Assembly (NCBI GenBank): GCA_045649105.1
Contig: JAZRPG010000041.1
Location: forward strand, 1-64,000
Direction of reading: 5' to 3'
DNA from: JAZRPG01 sp045649105
Lineage (GTDB): Bacteria; Bacillota; Clostridia; Oscillospirales; JAAYXM01
Length of the DNA: 64,000 nucleotides
The translations under genes were made by a program, and so were the position numbers. Below are positions 6,836-15,158 of the stretch, one piece after another. The first letter of the stretch is position 1. Every line of letters starts with the position of its first letter. The notes under the pieces are model-generated. The model made no database searches, was not told the origin of the DNA, and was given only the letters and a program-made list of their open reading frames with translations.

Positions 6836-8107
6836 TTAATTTACATGCTCAAATTCCATATCATAGATTATTATAGTGTCGCCCTCTTGGACACCGCGAG
6901 CATCAAGCTCATCATACACGCCGTATTTCCTGAGAAGGCGCTCGAAATATATCCGCGACTCGTAATCGTCAAAATTAACAGATCCCATAGCGCGCTTTAT
7001 CCACTCACCCTCAACCTCGTACACACCATCATCAAGTTTCGTGACGGTAAAGTCGTGATTCGTGGTATCACGCTCTTCGCGAACATAATCTGCCTCATAC
7101 ACCTCAATCGGCGGGAGTTTTGACAGTGTCTCTGAAACCTTATTCATAAGCACATCGACTCCCTGTCTTGTCGCGGCAGAAATTTCAAAATACGGAATAT
7201 TTCTTTCGGATATATACTGCTTAAACTTTTCCGCAACTTCCCTGTCGTAAATCAAGTCCGACTTGTTTGCCGCGACAATCTGCGGGCGCGCAGCAAGCTC
7301 CGGATTGTACCGTGAAAGCTCGTCATTTATAGCTTCATAATCCGCAATCGGGTCACGCCCTTCGCTTCCGGATACATCTACCATATGCACGATAAGTCTG
7401 CACCGGTCGATATGCCTCAGAAACCTGTGTCCGAGGCCTGCGCCCTCACTTGCGCCCTCAATAATCCCCGGAATGTCCGCCATAACATATGAAAACCCTT
7501 CATTTACGCGCACAACGCCGAGATTCGGAGTGATTGTCGTAAAGTGATAGTTTGCAATTTTGGGACGCGCTGCACTGACAACTGACAAAAGCGTAGACTT
7601 TCCCACATTCGGGAACCCTGCAAGACCGACATCAGCGAGGAGTTTCAGCTCAAGACGCACCTCGAGCTCCTCTCCTTCCATTCCCGGCTTCGCAAACCTG
7701 GGTGCCTGACGCGTCGGCGTTGCAAAATGCTGGTTTCCCCAGCCGCCGCGTCCGCCGTGGCAAATAATAAACGGCTCGCTGTCGGACATATCCTTTATAA
7801 GTGCGCCGCTTTTTATATCGTATACGAGCGTACCTCTCGGAACTTTTATCTTTATGTCTTTTCCGTTTTTACCCGAGCAACGCTTCCCACTTCCGTTTTC
7901 TCCGTTTTCTGCAACAAACTTTCTTTTATACCGGAACTCAACGAGTGTTGACATATTATCGTCAACAACGAGTACAACATTTCCGCCGTTTCCGCCATCG
8001 CCGCCGTCAGGTCCGCCTGCCGAAATATATTTTTCGCGATGGAACGCAACGGCACCATCACCGCCGCGCCCTGCAATAAACCTCGCGCTTGCCACATCTA
8101 CAAACAT
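6836..8107 (-). CDS. obgE: Obg-family GTPase (ribosome assembly)
   Basis: ObgE/CgtA is a slow GTPase that binds the 50S subunit and links ribosome assembly to stress. Its 423 residues show three parts: the glycine-rich Obg fold (about 1-158, 'GGPDGGDGGNGGNVVLVVDD'), the G domain with G1 GFPNVGKST (about 164-172), 'ADIPG' and 'NKSD', and a C-terminal OCT domain (about 345-423). The ATG at 8107 has a GAGGTG site; a GTG four codons upstream lies inside that site. It follows rpmA by about 100 bases, a common neighbourhood in Bacillota. Confidence 0.96.
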   Translation of the reverse strand: MFVDVASARFIAGRGGDGAVAFHREKYISAGGPDGGDGGNGGNVVLVVDDNMSTLVEFRYKRKFVAENGENGSGKRCSGKNGKDIKIKVPRGTLVYDIKSGALIKDMSDSEPFIICHGGRGGWGNQHFATPTRQAPRFAKPGMEGEELEVRLELKLLADVGLAGFPNVGKSTLLSVVSAARPKIANYHFTTITPNLGVVRVNEGFSYVMADIPGIIEGASEGAGLGHRFLRHIDRCRLIVHMVDVSGSEGRDPIADYEAINDELSRYNPELAARPQIVAANKSDLIYDREVAEKFKQYISERNIPYFEISAATRQGVDVLMNKVSETLSKLPPIEVYEADYVREERDTTNHDFTVTKLDDGVYEVEGEWIKRAMGSVNFDDYESRIYFERLLRKYGVYDELDARGVQEGDTIIIYDMEFEHVN

Positions 8108-8155
8108 GGAGGAAGTCACCTCACTTCGCTGAAATTATAAACCTGTTTATCCCAT

Positions 8156-8193
8156 ATTATACAATGCGGGCAGGTCAGATCTGACCTGCCCGC
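8156..8193 (-). promoter_or_regulatory. Perfect 28-base palindrome abutting a -10 box upstream of obgE
   Basis: Positions 8166-8193 are a perfect inverted repeat (half site GCGGGCAGGTCAGA). On the minus strand it is followed four bases later by TATAAT (8156-8161). The palindrome would cover the spacer and -35 region of any promoter using that -10. It lacks a T-tract on the minus strand, so it is a poor intrinsic terminator for rpmA. It may be an operator, an RNA hairpin that separates rpmA from obgE mRNA, or both. Confidence 0.5.
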
Positions 8194-8205
8194 GCAATTT
8201 GTTTT

Positions 8206-8490
8206 TTACTGAGCAACCGGGTAGATAGAAACCTTCTTACGGTCGCGGCCGAGACGCTCGAAACGAACGACACCGTCCGCTGTCGCAAACAATGTGTCAT
8301 CCGAGCCACGGCTTACGTTTGTGCCGGGATGAATCTTTGTGCCGCGCTGACGAACAAGAATGTTGCCCGCGAGTACGAACTGACCATCAGCACGCTTTAC
8401 GCCAAGTCTCTTCGACTCAGAATCGCGTCCGTTCTTTGTAGAGCCGACGCCCTTTTTATGTGCAAAAAACTGAATTCCGATTTTAAGCAT
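8206..8490 (-). CDS. rpmA: 50S ribosomal protein L27 with cleavable N-terminal extension
   Basis: This 94-residue L27 starts 'MLKIGIQFFAHKKGVGSTKN'. In Bacillota L27 is made with a short leader that Prp removes after the 'QFF' motif to expose the mature N-terminus (AHKKG), which reaches the peptidyl-transferase centre. The IQFF-AHKKG junction fits that cleavage site. The ATG at 8488-8490 overlaps the 3' end of prp by 8 bases and has a GGAGGTGCA site. The frame is open further upstream inside prp, but that is not the start. Confidence 0.96.
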   Translation of the reverse strand: MLKIGIQFFAHKKGVGSTKNGRDSESKRLGVKRADGQFVLAGNILVRQRGTKIHPGTNVSRGSDDTLFATADGVVRFERLGRDRKKVSIYPVAQ

Positions 8491-8824
8491 TTGACTGCAC
8501 CTCCAAAACTTTAATGTTTTTCGGATACTCCTCAGAAAGCGACAGCATATGCTGCGCAAATGACGAGAGCACCCTCACACACGGTCTTTTAATATCTTCA
8601 GAAACTGCATCGGGTAATCTCAAAAACACCCTTGCACATTTCTCATCGACAGATACCTGCGCCGATGCATGAAATGAATCATTTATAATCGATTCACACA
8701 AGCCCACCGCGCTTGAAACCGCCGCACAGATTATATCACTGCCCTCTTTGGCATATCCGGAATGCCCGGACACATCAAAGCCGACTGTGTCTTCACCATG
8801 CTTCAGGACTTTAACCGTGACCAT
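8483..8824 (-). CDS. prp: Ribosomal-processing cysteine protease Prp
   Basis: Prp (113 residues) cleaves the N-terminal extension of L27. The catalytic pair is visible: His21 in 'SGHSGYA' and Cys33 in 'DIICAAVSSAV'. Both motifs and the length match the family (YsxB of Bacillus). The ATG overlaps the rplU stop (TAATG) and its own 3' end overlaps rpmA, so rplU, prp and rpmA form a tightly coupled unit in which enzyme and substrate are co-produced. Confidence 0.95.
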   Translation of the reverse strand: MVTVKVLKHGEDTVGFDVSGHSGYAKEGSDIICAAVSSAVGLCESIINDSFHASAQVSVDEKCARVFLRLPDAVSEDIKRPCVRVLSSFAQHMLSLSEEYPKNIKVLEVQSNA

Positions 8825-9132
8825 TAGACGCTGATTTTCTCTATCTGCAGCTTTGTGTACGGCTGCCTGTGACCCTGACGGCGTCTGTAGTTTTTCTTAG
8901 CCTTAAACTTGAAGACCATAATCTTCTTTGACTTGCCGTTCTTTACGAGCTTGGCCGTGACTTTTGCGTTCTGGACAGCCGGTGTACCGATAGTAACATT
9001 GTCGCCGTCAATCGTCATAAGTACGTTGTCAAACTCAACAGTATCGCCTTCGAGGTTAAGCTTCTCAACATAGATAACATCGCCCTCGGAAACCTTATAC
9101 TGCTTGCCACCTGTGACAAAAATTGCCTGCAT
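8824..9132 (-). CDS. rplU: 50S ribosomal protein L21
   Basis: L21 (102 residues) binds 23S rRNA with L20. The motifs 'MQAIFVTGGKQYKVSEGD' and 'FKFKAKKNYRRRQGHRQPYT' are diagnostic. The start ATG at 9130-9132 has a GAGAGGTG site; seven upstream in-frame codons are not needed. The gene has a near-consensus promoter at 9222-9250 and a leader of about 85 bases. In Bacillus L21 is thought to control its own leader, but I could not assign a fold to this one. Confidence 0.96.
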   Translation of the reverse strand: MQAIFVTGGKQYKVSEGDVIYVEKLNLEGDTVEFDNVLMTIDGDNVTIGTPAVQNAKVTAKLVKNGKSKKIMVFKFKAKKNYRRRQGHRQPYTKLQIEKISV

Positions 9133-9221
9133 TTTGTTGCACCTCTCTCTCATATTTTAGAGTCTCGCTCTTGTAGGCGTGCATGCCGCAACTTCTTTTG
9201 CCCACTCAACGCGGTTTTATC

Positions 9222-9250
9222 ATTTTACCACTAACAAAAGCAAATGTCAA
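9222..9250 (-). promoter_or_regulatory. Sigma-A promoter for rplU-prp-rpmA
   Basis: The minus strand has TTGACA (9245-9250), exactly 17 bases, then TAAAAT (9222-9227). The start would be near 9215, leaving about 83 bases of leader before the rplU ATG. The promoter lies between rplU and the preceding radical-SAM-linked gene. Confidence 0.8.
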
Positions 9251-9267
9251 CAATTTTGACAAAAATT

Positions 9268-9927
9268 TTATCTGAATTCCTTTAATTGGCTATCAAATAT
9301 ATTTGTATGCGAAATTTCGCAGAATGACGGGGATAACTCCGGCTCATACTTTTCTATCGCTTTTAAGAGATACTCAGGATTCAGCGCCGATGCACCCGCG
9401 GCAAGAACTGCGCACACCTTTACCTCTCCGCAATCCTCCGAAGCCTTAAGTGTTTTTATCAGCGGCACAATATCAGTTTCACACTCACCGCGCTTGCTGC
9501 GTTTTATAACAATCAGCTCATTCCGCGAAAAAAGCGCGTTAATTCTCCCTGAAATTCCGCAAGTTGCCCCGTCATCATACTTAAGCGACATGCAAAACTC
9601 AGAATATGCAATATCACGCACAGGACGCCCGCCCTCATATGCCGACACGGCTTCTATCCCCTCAGGCAACGCAAGGTTAAGCCGCCTTATGAGCTCATCA
9701 TTATCCTCATCGCTCAGGAGCACCAAATCGAGAAGCTCACACTCACCGCTATACCCCAGCGACAGTGGCAGCGCTATCGAAATGTACGGGTGGGGATTAA
9801 AGCCTTCGGTATGCTTTACATCAACCTCTGCCCTCTTTAACGCGCGCTGGAATGTACGCATTATGTCAAGATGTGATATGTAAACGGCGCGGCCCAGCTT
9901 TTTGTAAAGGATTCTTACTTTACGCAT
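9268..9927 (-). CDS. TIGR03936-type radical-SAM-linked protein
   Basis: A 219-residue protein with the N-terminal pattern 'VRILYKKLGRAVYISHLDIM' and 'GFNPHPYISIALPLSLGYSG'. This matches the small family (DUF2344/TIGR03936) found fused to or beside TIGR03960 radical SAM enzymes. The biochemical role of the pair is not established; a tRNA or rRNA modification role is a common guess. The ATG at 9927 overlaps the upstream radical SAM gene by 8 bases and has a GGGAGGT site. In many clostridia an RNase G gene follows, but here rplU comes next. Confidence 0.85.
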   Translation of the reverse strand: MRKVRILYKKLGRAVYISHLDIMRTFQRALKRAEVDVKHTEGFNPHPYISIALPLSLGYSGECELLDLVLLSDEDNDELIRRLNLALPEGIEAVSAYEGGRPVRDIAYSEFCMSLKYDDGATCGISGRINALFSRNELIVIKRSKRGECETDIVPLIKTLKASEDCGEVKVCAVLAAGASALNPEYLLKAIEKYEPELSPSFCEISHTNIFDSQLKEFR

Positions 9928-11755
9928 CGCACTTACCTCCCGAAAGAAGCTTCGAAGCACCGCAGCCGGTACAACCCTTTCTGCAATCCGGAGAAAGCTC
10001 GGACTTATATGCAAGCTCGCGCTCACGGTAGAGATGTGACTTCATAACTCCTGTTGAGATATGCTCCCAGGGAAGTATCTCATCTTTACTCCGCTCACGA
10101 TTCGCATAAAATTCAGGCGATATTCCGCATTCGTTGAATGCAGAAAGCCATGTATCAAGGCTGAAATGCTCGCCCCAGCCGTCAAGCCTTGCGCCTTTCT
10201 TCCACGCAGTTTCTATAACCTTTCCGAGGCGGCGGTCTCCACGCGCAAACACTGCCTCAAGGAAGCTCACCGACGGCTCATGCCAGTTATAGGTTATCGC
10301 CTTTGCCTTTATTGCATCACGAAGAAGATGCGCCTTGCGTTCAAACTCCTCACGCGTGTTCTGCGCCTCCCACTGGAAAGGCGTATGCGGCTTCGGCACA
10401 AAGCAGGCAACACTTACCGTAATTTTGACACCGCGGCGCTTATTGGTCGCGTATGTCTTCCACAGATATAATATTTTCTGTGAAAGAGCTGCAATTCCCT
10501 CAATATCCTCATCAGTTTCTGTCGGAAGACCCATCATGAAATACAGTTTAACCGTGCTCCGTCCGTTCTCAAACGCTATTTTGCAAGCGTTTAAAATCTC
10601 TTCCTCAGTGATGTTCTTATTTATTGCATCACGCAGGCGCTTGCTGCCCGCCTCGGGAGCAAAAGTCAGACCGCTGCTTCGTACCTTCTGAATCCGGTGC
10701 ATGAGCTCTACGGAAAAGTTGTCAGCGCGGAGTGACGGAAGCTGAAGACTTATATTCCTCGGCTCGCACCAATCGAGCAATCCGTCTGCAAGCTCGGGAA
10801 GCTCTCTGTAATCACTTGTTGACAATGATGCAAGCGATATTTCCTCATATCCCGATGATATGCACATTTCCTTACCATGCGCTATAAGTGTTTCGGCGCG
10901 CTTTGCACGGACAGGACGGTATGCATATCCCGCCTGGCAAAAACGGCATCCGCGAATACAGCCGCGGAACACCTCAAGCGATACGCGGTCATGTACTATC
11001 TCTGTCGAGGGGACTATCACCTTTTTAGGAACATATACAGAATCAAAATCCTCAATAATTCGTTTTGTTACAACCTTTGGAGCACCGTCGCGCGCATCCA
11101 CTGAGCAGACAGTTCCATCGTCATTATAGCTGACATCATACAGTGAAGGAACATATATCCCGCCTATCTTTGCGGCTTTTTTTAAAAACTCAGTCTTAGA
11201 ACCTTTGCTTTTCTTATGCTCCTTGTATAAATCAATAAGCTCCTGCATCTGCTCCTCGCCCTCACCTATGCAGAACAGGTCAATAAAATCAGCAAGAGGC
11301 TCAGGGTTATATGTGCACGGACCGCCTGCGATAACGAGCGGTTCCTCCTCTCCGCGTTCCTCACGGCGAACAGTTATCCCGCCGAGTGACAGCATATTGA
11401 GTACCGCAGAAAAACTCATCTCATACTGAAGCGTGAACCCGACAATATCAAACTCACAGAGCGCATCACCGCTTTCAAGCGCGAACAACTTTACATCATT
11501 CTCCTTAAGCTGCTCCTCCATATCGGGCCATACGGCAAACGCGCGTTCGCACCATACATCCTCACGCTCGTTAAGAAGACCGTAGAGTATCCGAAGCCCA
11601 AGGTGCGACATTCCTATTTCGTAAATATCCGGAAAGCAGAACGCAAAACGGACATCTACCGCATCTTTATCCTTTACAACGGCGTTATATTCACCGCCTG
11701 TATATCTTGCAGGCTTTTGTACAGATGCAAGAATCCTTTTCTTTTTAATATCCAT
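9920..11755 (-). CDS. B12-binding-like radical SAM protein, TIGR03960 family
   Basis: This 611-residue enzyme has a cobalamin-binding-like N-terminal domain ('FAFCFPDIYEIGMSHLGLRI' near residue 40, no clear B12 histidine motif) and a radical SAM core. Its [4Fe-4S] cysteines are C266, C270 and C273 in 'FRGCIRGCRFCQAGY'. A Cys-rich end ('CRKGCTGCGASKLL') may carry another metal site. The start is the ATG at 11755, because the upstream in-frame codons lack a better site. It is coupled by overlap to the TIGR03936 gene. Substrate unknown. Confidence 0.85.
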   Translation of the reverse strand: MDIKKKRILASVQKPARYTGGEYNAVVKDKDAVDVRFAFCFPDIYEIGMSHLGLRILYGLLNEREDVWCERAFAVWPDMEEQLKENDVKLFALESGDALCEFDIVGFTLQYEMSFSAVLNMLSLGGITVRREERGEEEPLVIAGGPCTYNPEPLADFIDLFCIGEGEEQMQELIDLYKEHKKSKGSKTEFLKKAAKIGGIYVPSLYDVSYNDDGTVCSVDARDGAPKVVTKRIIEDFDSVYVPKKVIVPSTEIVHDRVSLEVFRGCIRGCRFCQAGYAYRPVRAKRAETLIAHGKEMCISSGYEEISLASLSTSDYRELPELADGLLDWCEPRNISLQLPSLRADNFSVELMHRIQKVRSSGLTFAPEAGSKRLRDAINKNITEEEILNACKIAFENGRSTVKLYFMMGLPTETDEDIEGIAALSQKILYLWKTYATNKRRGVKITVSVACFVPKPHTPFQWEAQNTREEFERKAHLLRDAIKAKAITYNWHEPSVSFLEAVFARGDRRLGKVIETAWKKGARLDGWGEHFSLDTWLSAFNECGISPEFYANRERSKDEILPWEHISTGVMKSHLYRERELAYKSELSPDCRKGCTGCGASKLLSGGKCDA

Positions 11756-11827
11756 AATTATATGATTCCTTTCGGAAAGTTGCTTAACATACGCTACATT
11801 GTAACACAAACCGCAAAAAAAGGCAAT

Positions 11828-11858
11828 AAAAAAGGGCCTTCTGACGAAGGCCTTTTTT
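11828..11858 (-). terminator. Intrinsic terminator after the zinc-ribbon gene
   Basis: GGCCTTC and GAAGGCC (11835-11841, 11846-11852) are extended by A/T pairs. On the minus strand the stem is followed by a run of T. It ends transcription of the small gene at 11865-12149. Confidence 0.8.
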
Positions 11859-11864
11859 AATCAA

Positions 11865-12149
11865 TTACTGATTGTCTTCCTGACGCATACGTGCAAAGCA
11901 ATCGCTGCAGTAAACCGGACGGTCTGTCTTCGGCTCGAACGGAACCTTAGCTTCTCCGCCACATGATGCGCATGTTGCTGTGAAGTACTCTCTCGGTCCA
12001 CGGCTTGCCTGCTTGCGTGCATCGCGGCAGCTCTTGCAACGCTGCGGCTCGTTCATGAAGCCACGCTCTGCATAAAACTCCTGCTCACCTGCTGTGAACA
12101 CGAACTCTGCTCCGCACTCTTTGCACTGTAATGTCTTGTCTTCGTACAT
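11865..12149 (-). CDS. Small zinc-ribbon protein
   Basis: This 94-residue protein has four CxxC pairs: 'CKEC' (9-12), 'CKSC', 'CASC' and 'CSDC'. They suggest two zinc ribbons on either side of a 'GFMNEPQRCKSCR' segment. This matches the 'probable zinc-ribbon domain' family common in Clostridia, which has no proven function. The ATG at 12147-12149 has a GAGAGGGT site. A terminator follows directly. Nucleic-acid binding is possible but not shown. Confidence 0.8.
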   Translation of the reverse strand: MYEDKTLQCKECGAEFVFTAGEQEFYAERGFMNEPQRCKSCRDARKQASRGPREYFTATCASCGGEAKVPFEPKTDRPVYCSDCFARMRQEDNQ

Positions 12150-12266
12150 TTTGTTACCCTCTCTTTGACTTAAGACTTGCCCCAGGACGGACTTCCACCG
12201 ACACCTCAACTGCGCTCTGAATGATTTAAGCTACTTGGGCATTTTTAATATATGCTACACAGGTAT

Positions 12267-12905
12267 TTACCTGATGTCGCCTCTACCGGAAATATAACAT
12301 GCGAACTTGCGCCTGATACGCTGTACCGCATTGTCAACTGATTTTTGCGGTTTTGATACCCGCTCGGAAATTTCCGCATACGGCAGGCCTTCGAGATACA
12401 GGCCAAGAACTTCAAGTTCAAAGCCGGATAAAATCCCCTGCAAAGCCTTTGAAAGCTCGTTATATGCCTCATGCCCGATTATCTGCTCAACCGGGTCAAG
12501 TGACATACTTGCTCCGAGTGCCGCTTCACCGCAACACTCACTTTCCGAATCGGAAATAATCGTTTCAAACGGGATATAGTTATTAAGCGGACTATGCTTA
12601 CTTCCCGACGCGTTTTTAATCGCCGAGTATAGCCTGTTTTTAATGCATGTGAAGGCGAATGTCTTAAATGCCGCATGGCGACGAGGATCAAAGCCCGAAA
12701 TCGCCTTTATGACACCTATCATTCCCTCCTGGATAAGGTCCTCCGAATCACCGCCTGCGAGAAAATACGGCCGAGCAAGACTGCGAACATATTTCGTATA
12801 CCTTGAAACCAGAGCCTCCTCCGCATCACGGTCACCCTCACGGCAGAGAATAACAAGCTCTTCATCGCTCAATTTCTCAAACTTTTCCAAATTCGGAACC
12901 ACCAT
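12267..12905 (-). CDS. sigH: RNA polymerase sigma factor of the SigH (Spo0H) type
   Basis: A 212-residue sigma-70 family protein. Region 2 contains 'YFLAGGDSEDLIQEGMIGVI' and 'AFKTFAFTCIKNRLYSAIK', which is typical of the sporulation sigma factor SigH. Region 4 has the HTH 'EISERVSKPQKSVDNAVQRI'. SigH directs early sporulation genes in Bacillus and Clostridia. The ATG at 12905 has no Shine-Dalgarno sequence and lies about 15 bases from the predicted transcription start of a perfect promoter. The GTG one codon later is an alternative start. Confidence 0.9.
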   Translation of the reverse strand: MVVPNLEKFEKLSDEELVILCREGDRDAEEALVSRYTKYVRSLARPYFLAGGDSEDLIQEGMIGVIKAISGFDPRRHAAFKTFAFTCIKNRLYSAIKNASGSKHSPLNNYIPFETIISDSESECCGEAALGASMSLDPVEQIIGHEAYNELSKALQGILSGFELEVLGLYLEGLPYAEISERVSKPQKSVDNAVQRIRRKFACYISGRGDIR

Positions 12906-12926
12906 CTGAAACAGTATCAATTATGA

Positions 12927-12955
12927 ATTATAAACTACATTTTTTTAAATGTCAA
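12927..12955 (-). promoter_or_regulatory. Perfect consensus sigma-A promoter of sigH
   Basis: The minus strand carries TTGACA (12950-12955), 17 bases, TATAAT (12927-12932): both hexamers and the spacing match consensus. The start would fall near 12920, so the sigH mRNA leader is only about 15 bases and has no purine-rich ribosome binding site. Confidence 0.85.
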
Positions 12956-13004
12956 GCTATATTTTTGCAATTTAATATAACTCTGAACCCATTTTAGACT
13001 TAAA

Positions 13005-14051
13005 TTACAACTCAAGCTGACCTTCAAACGGAATGTTTAAATGGTCATATGCTTTTTTTGTCGCACAACGGCCTCGCGGCGTTCTGCTTAAAAAGCCGAG
13101 CTGAAGAAGATACGGTTCTACAACGTCCTCTATTGTAACGGCTTCCTCCCCTATGGTTGCCGCAAGTGTATCTAGCCCCACAGGACCGCCGCCGAAATTA
13201 TATATTATGCTCTCCAGCATGCGTCTGTCAGTCGTATCAAGCCCGATTTTATCTATCTCAAGAATACGCAGAGCCATATCAGCCACTTCACTCGTAATTT
13301 CGCCATTTGCACGAACCTCTGCAAAATCCCTGACGCGCTTTAAAATTCTGTTCGCTATTCGCGGTGTTCCGCGACTGCGCTTTGCAATCTCCTCAGCACC
13401 CGAATCATCAATCCTTATCCCGACTATACCGGCACTGCGCTTTACTATTCTTGCAAGCTCCTCATGCGTATACATTTCAAGCCGCATCATTACTCCGAAT
13501 CTGTCACGCAAAGGCGATGTAAGCTGACCTGCCCGTGTTGTTGCACCTATAAGCGTAAATTTATGCAGGCCGAGGCGCACACTCCGTGCCGACGGACCTT
13601 TGCCGATTATTATATCAAGCGCGAAATCCTCCATCGCAGGATATAATATTTCCTCAATGCTTCGGTTTAACCTGTGTATTTCGTCAATAAAAAGTATGTC
13701 GTTTTCGTTAAGACTCGTGAGCAGAGCCGCAAGGTCACCGGTTTTTTCTATAGCAGGGCCTGATGTCGTCCGTATATTTACACCCATTTCATTTGCTATT
13801 ATCGCAGCAAGAGTGGTCTTTCCAAGCCCCGGAGGGCCATAGAGCAAAACATGGTCAAGAGCCTCGCTTCTTCCACGTGCCGCCTCTATATATACAGACA
13901 GCTTATCCTTAACTTTTTCCTGACCGGTATATTCAGTAAGCGTTCTCGGGCGCAAGCTGTTTTCATTATCGTCATGATTTGTAAGCATTGTGGAAACCAT
14001 ACGTCCGTCTTCTTCAATTTCCTCCATAGGGTTATTAAACTCTATACTCAC
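13005..14051 (-). CDS. ruvB: Holliday junction branch migration ATPase RuvB
   Basis: RuvB (348 residues) is the hexameric AAA+ motor that drives Holliday junction migration with RuvA. The Walker A is GPPGLGKT (72-79), Walker B is 'ILFIDEIHRL', and sensor segments 'LIGATTRAGQLTSPLRDRFG' follow; the C-terminal winged helix ends 'QLGFLSRTPRGR'. The start is a GTG at 14049-14051 with an AAGGAGGTG site. The gene follows ruvA by 13 bases. Confidence 0.97.
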   Translation of the reverse strand: MSIEFNNPMEEIEEDGRMVSTMLTNHDDNENSLRPRTLTEYTGQEKVKDKLSVYIEAARGRSEALDHVLLYGPPGLGKTTLAAIIANEMGVNIRTTSGPAIEKTGDLAALLTSLNENDILFIDEIHRLNRSIEEILYPAMEDFALDIIIGKGPSARSVRLGLHKFTLIGATTRAGQLTSPLRDRFGVMMRLEMYTHEELARIVKRSAGIVGIRIDDSGAEEIAKRSRGTPRIANRILKRVRDFAEVRANGEITSEVADMALRILEIDKIGLDTTDRRMLESIIYNFGGGPVGLDTLAATIGEEAVTIEDVVEPYLLQLGFLSRTPRGRCATKKAYDHLNIPFEGQLEL

Positions 14052-14064
14052 AGCCTACACCTCC

Positions 14065-14661
14065 TTATCTCATAAGCCTTGCAAGAGCAAGCTTCACAAT
14101 ATCCTCAACGCTCATTGTCGACGTGTCGACACCGCGCAGAGCAGAGTTTATCTCATCTCTTCCGTAGCCGAGTGCAGAAAGTGCCTCCGCCGCCTCACTC
14201 TCGCAACTCTGCGCTGTTCCTGCCGTCTCCTGTGCCGTTATAACTCCGCTATCCGTCATACCCTTTGCAAGCTTGTCCTTAAGCTCAAGTATTATTCGTC
14301 CGGCAAGCTTTTTCCCTACTCCGCTTGCAGCTAAAAGAGGTTTTTCATCTCCCGTTGCCACCGCAAGAGTAAGCGCGGATGGCGTCACCACAGACAGAAT
14401 CGCAAGCGCGGCTTTCGGACCGACTCCTGATATTGATGTCAGAAGCTTAAAACACACAAGCTCGTCCTCATCACAAAAACCGTACAAATCCAAAATGTCC
14501 TCACGCACATGCAGATATGTATATAGCGTTGCAAGCTCTCCGACATTCAGCTTTGAACATGTAACAAGAGATGTATTGCAGGCAAAGCCTACACCGCCGA
14601 CATCCAAAACCACCATATTCGGTTCTATCATACCCACAGTTCCACGCAGATATTTAAACAT
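14065..14661 (-). CDS. ruvA: Holliday junction DNA-binding protein RuvA
   Basis: RuvA (198 residues) is a tetramer that binds the four-way junction and recruits RuvB. The N-terminal OB fold starts 'MFKYLRGTVGMIEPNMVVLD'. The helix-hairpin-helix motifs 'LTSISGVGPKAALAIL' and 'LLAASGVGKKLAGRIILELK' are clear. Domain III, which contacts RuvB, ends 'VEDIVKLALARLMR'. Order ruvC-ruvA-ruvB with gaps of 13-15 bases marks one operon. Confidence 0.97.
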   Translation of the reverse strand: MFKYLRGTVGMIEPNMVVLDVGGVGFACNTSLVTCSKLNVGELATLYTYLHVREDILDLYGFCDEDELVCFKLLTSISGVGPKAALAILSVVTPSALTLAVATGDEKPLLAASGVGKKLAGRIILELKDKLAKGMTDSGVITAQETAGTAQSCESEAAEALSALGYGRDEINSALRGVDTSTMSVEDIVKLALARLMR

Positions 14662-14675
14662 CTCTATACCTCACA

Positions 14676-15158
14676 TTATAATTTAATCAGAAGATTTCCC
14701 GAAGAGTTTGCATGGCATAGCGCTATTGCAAGCGCATCCGCAGCGTCGTCCGGCCGCGGAATCTTCTTAAGCCCCAGAAGGCGTTTTGTCATATCCATAA
14801 CCTGGCATTTTTCCGCTCTACCGTATCCGACAACTGATATTTTTACCTGCAGAGGTGTGTACTCATATATCTTTACACCGCATTTTATACATGCGAGGAT
14901 TATTACTCCCCGCGCCTGACTCACATTTATCGCCGTTTTTTCATTTGTGTTAAAATACAGCTTCTCGATGGCGACATGGTCAGGTCTGAATGTACGCAAA
15001 AGCTCCGTCATATTATCATATATTTCGCAGAGGCGATTTTCTATGCTTATCCCCGCCTCCGTCCTTATCACACCGTACTGCAGAGTCTTCATATCCCTTG
15101 TGTCTATAAGACCGTACCCCACTATTGCATAACCCGGGTCAATTCCCAAAATAAGCAT
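14676..15158 (-). CDS. ruvC: Holliday junction resolvase RuvC
   Basis: RuvC (160 residues) is the RNase H-fold endonuclease that cuts Holliday junctions. The acidic residues are present: D7 in 'GIDPG', E65 in 'VAIEKLYF', and D138 and D141 in 'PRPDDAADALA'. Its ATG shares one base with the stop of the upstream YgiQ-type gene, so the YgiQ gene and ruvCAB are probably co-transcribed. Confidence 0.97.
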   Translation of the reverse strand: MLILGIDPGYAIVGYGLIDTRDMKTLQYGVIRTEAGISIENRLCEIYDNMTELLRTFRPDHVAIEKLYFNTNEKTAINVSQARGVIILACIKCGVKIYEYTPLQVKISVVGYGRAEKCQVMDMTKRLLGLKKIPRPDDAADALAIALCHANSSGNLLIKL

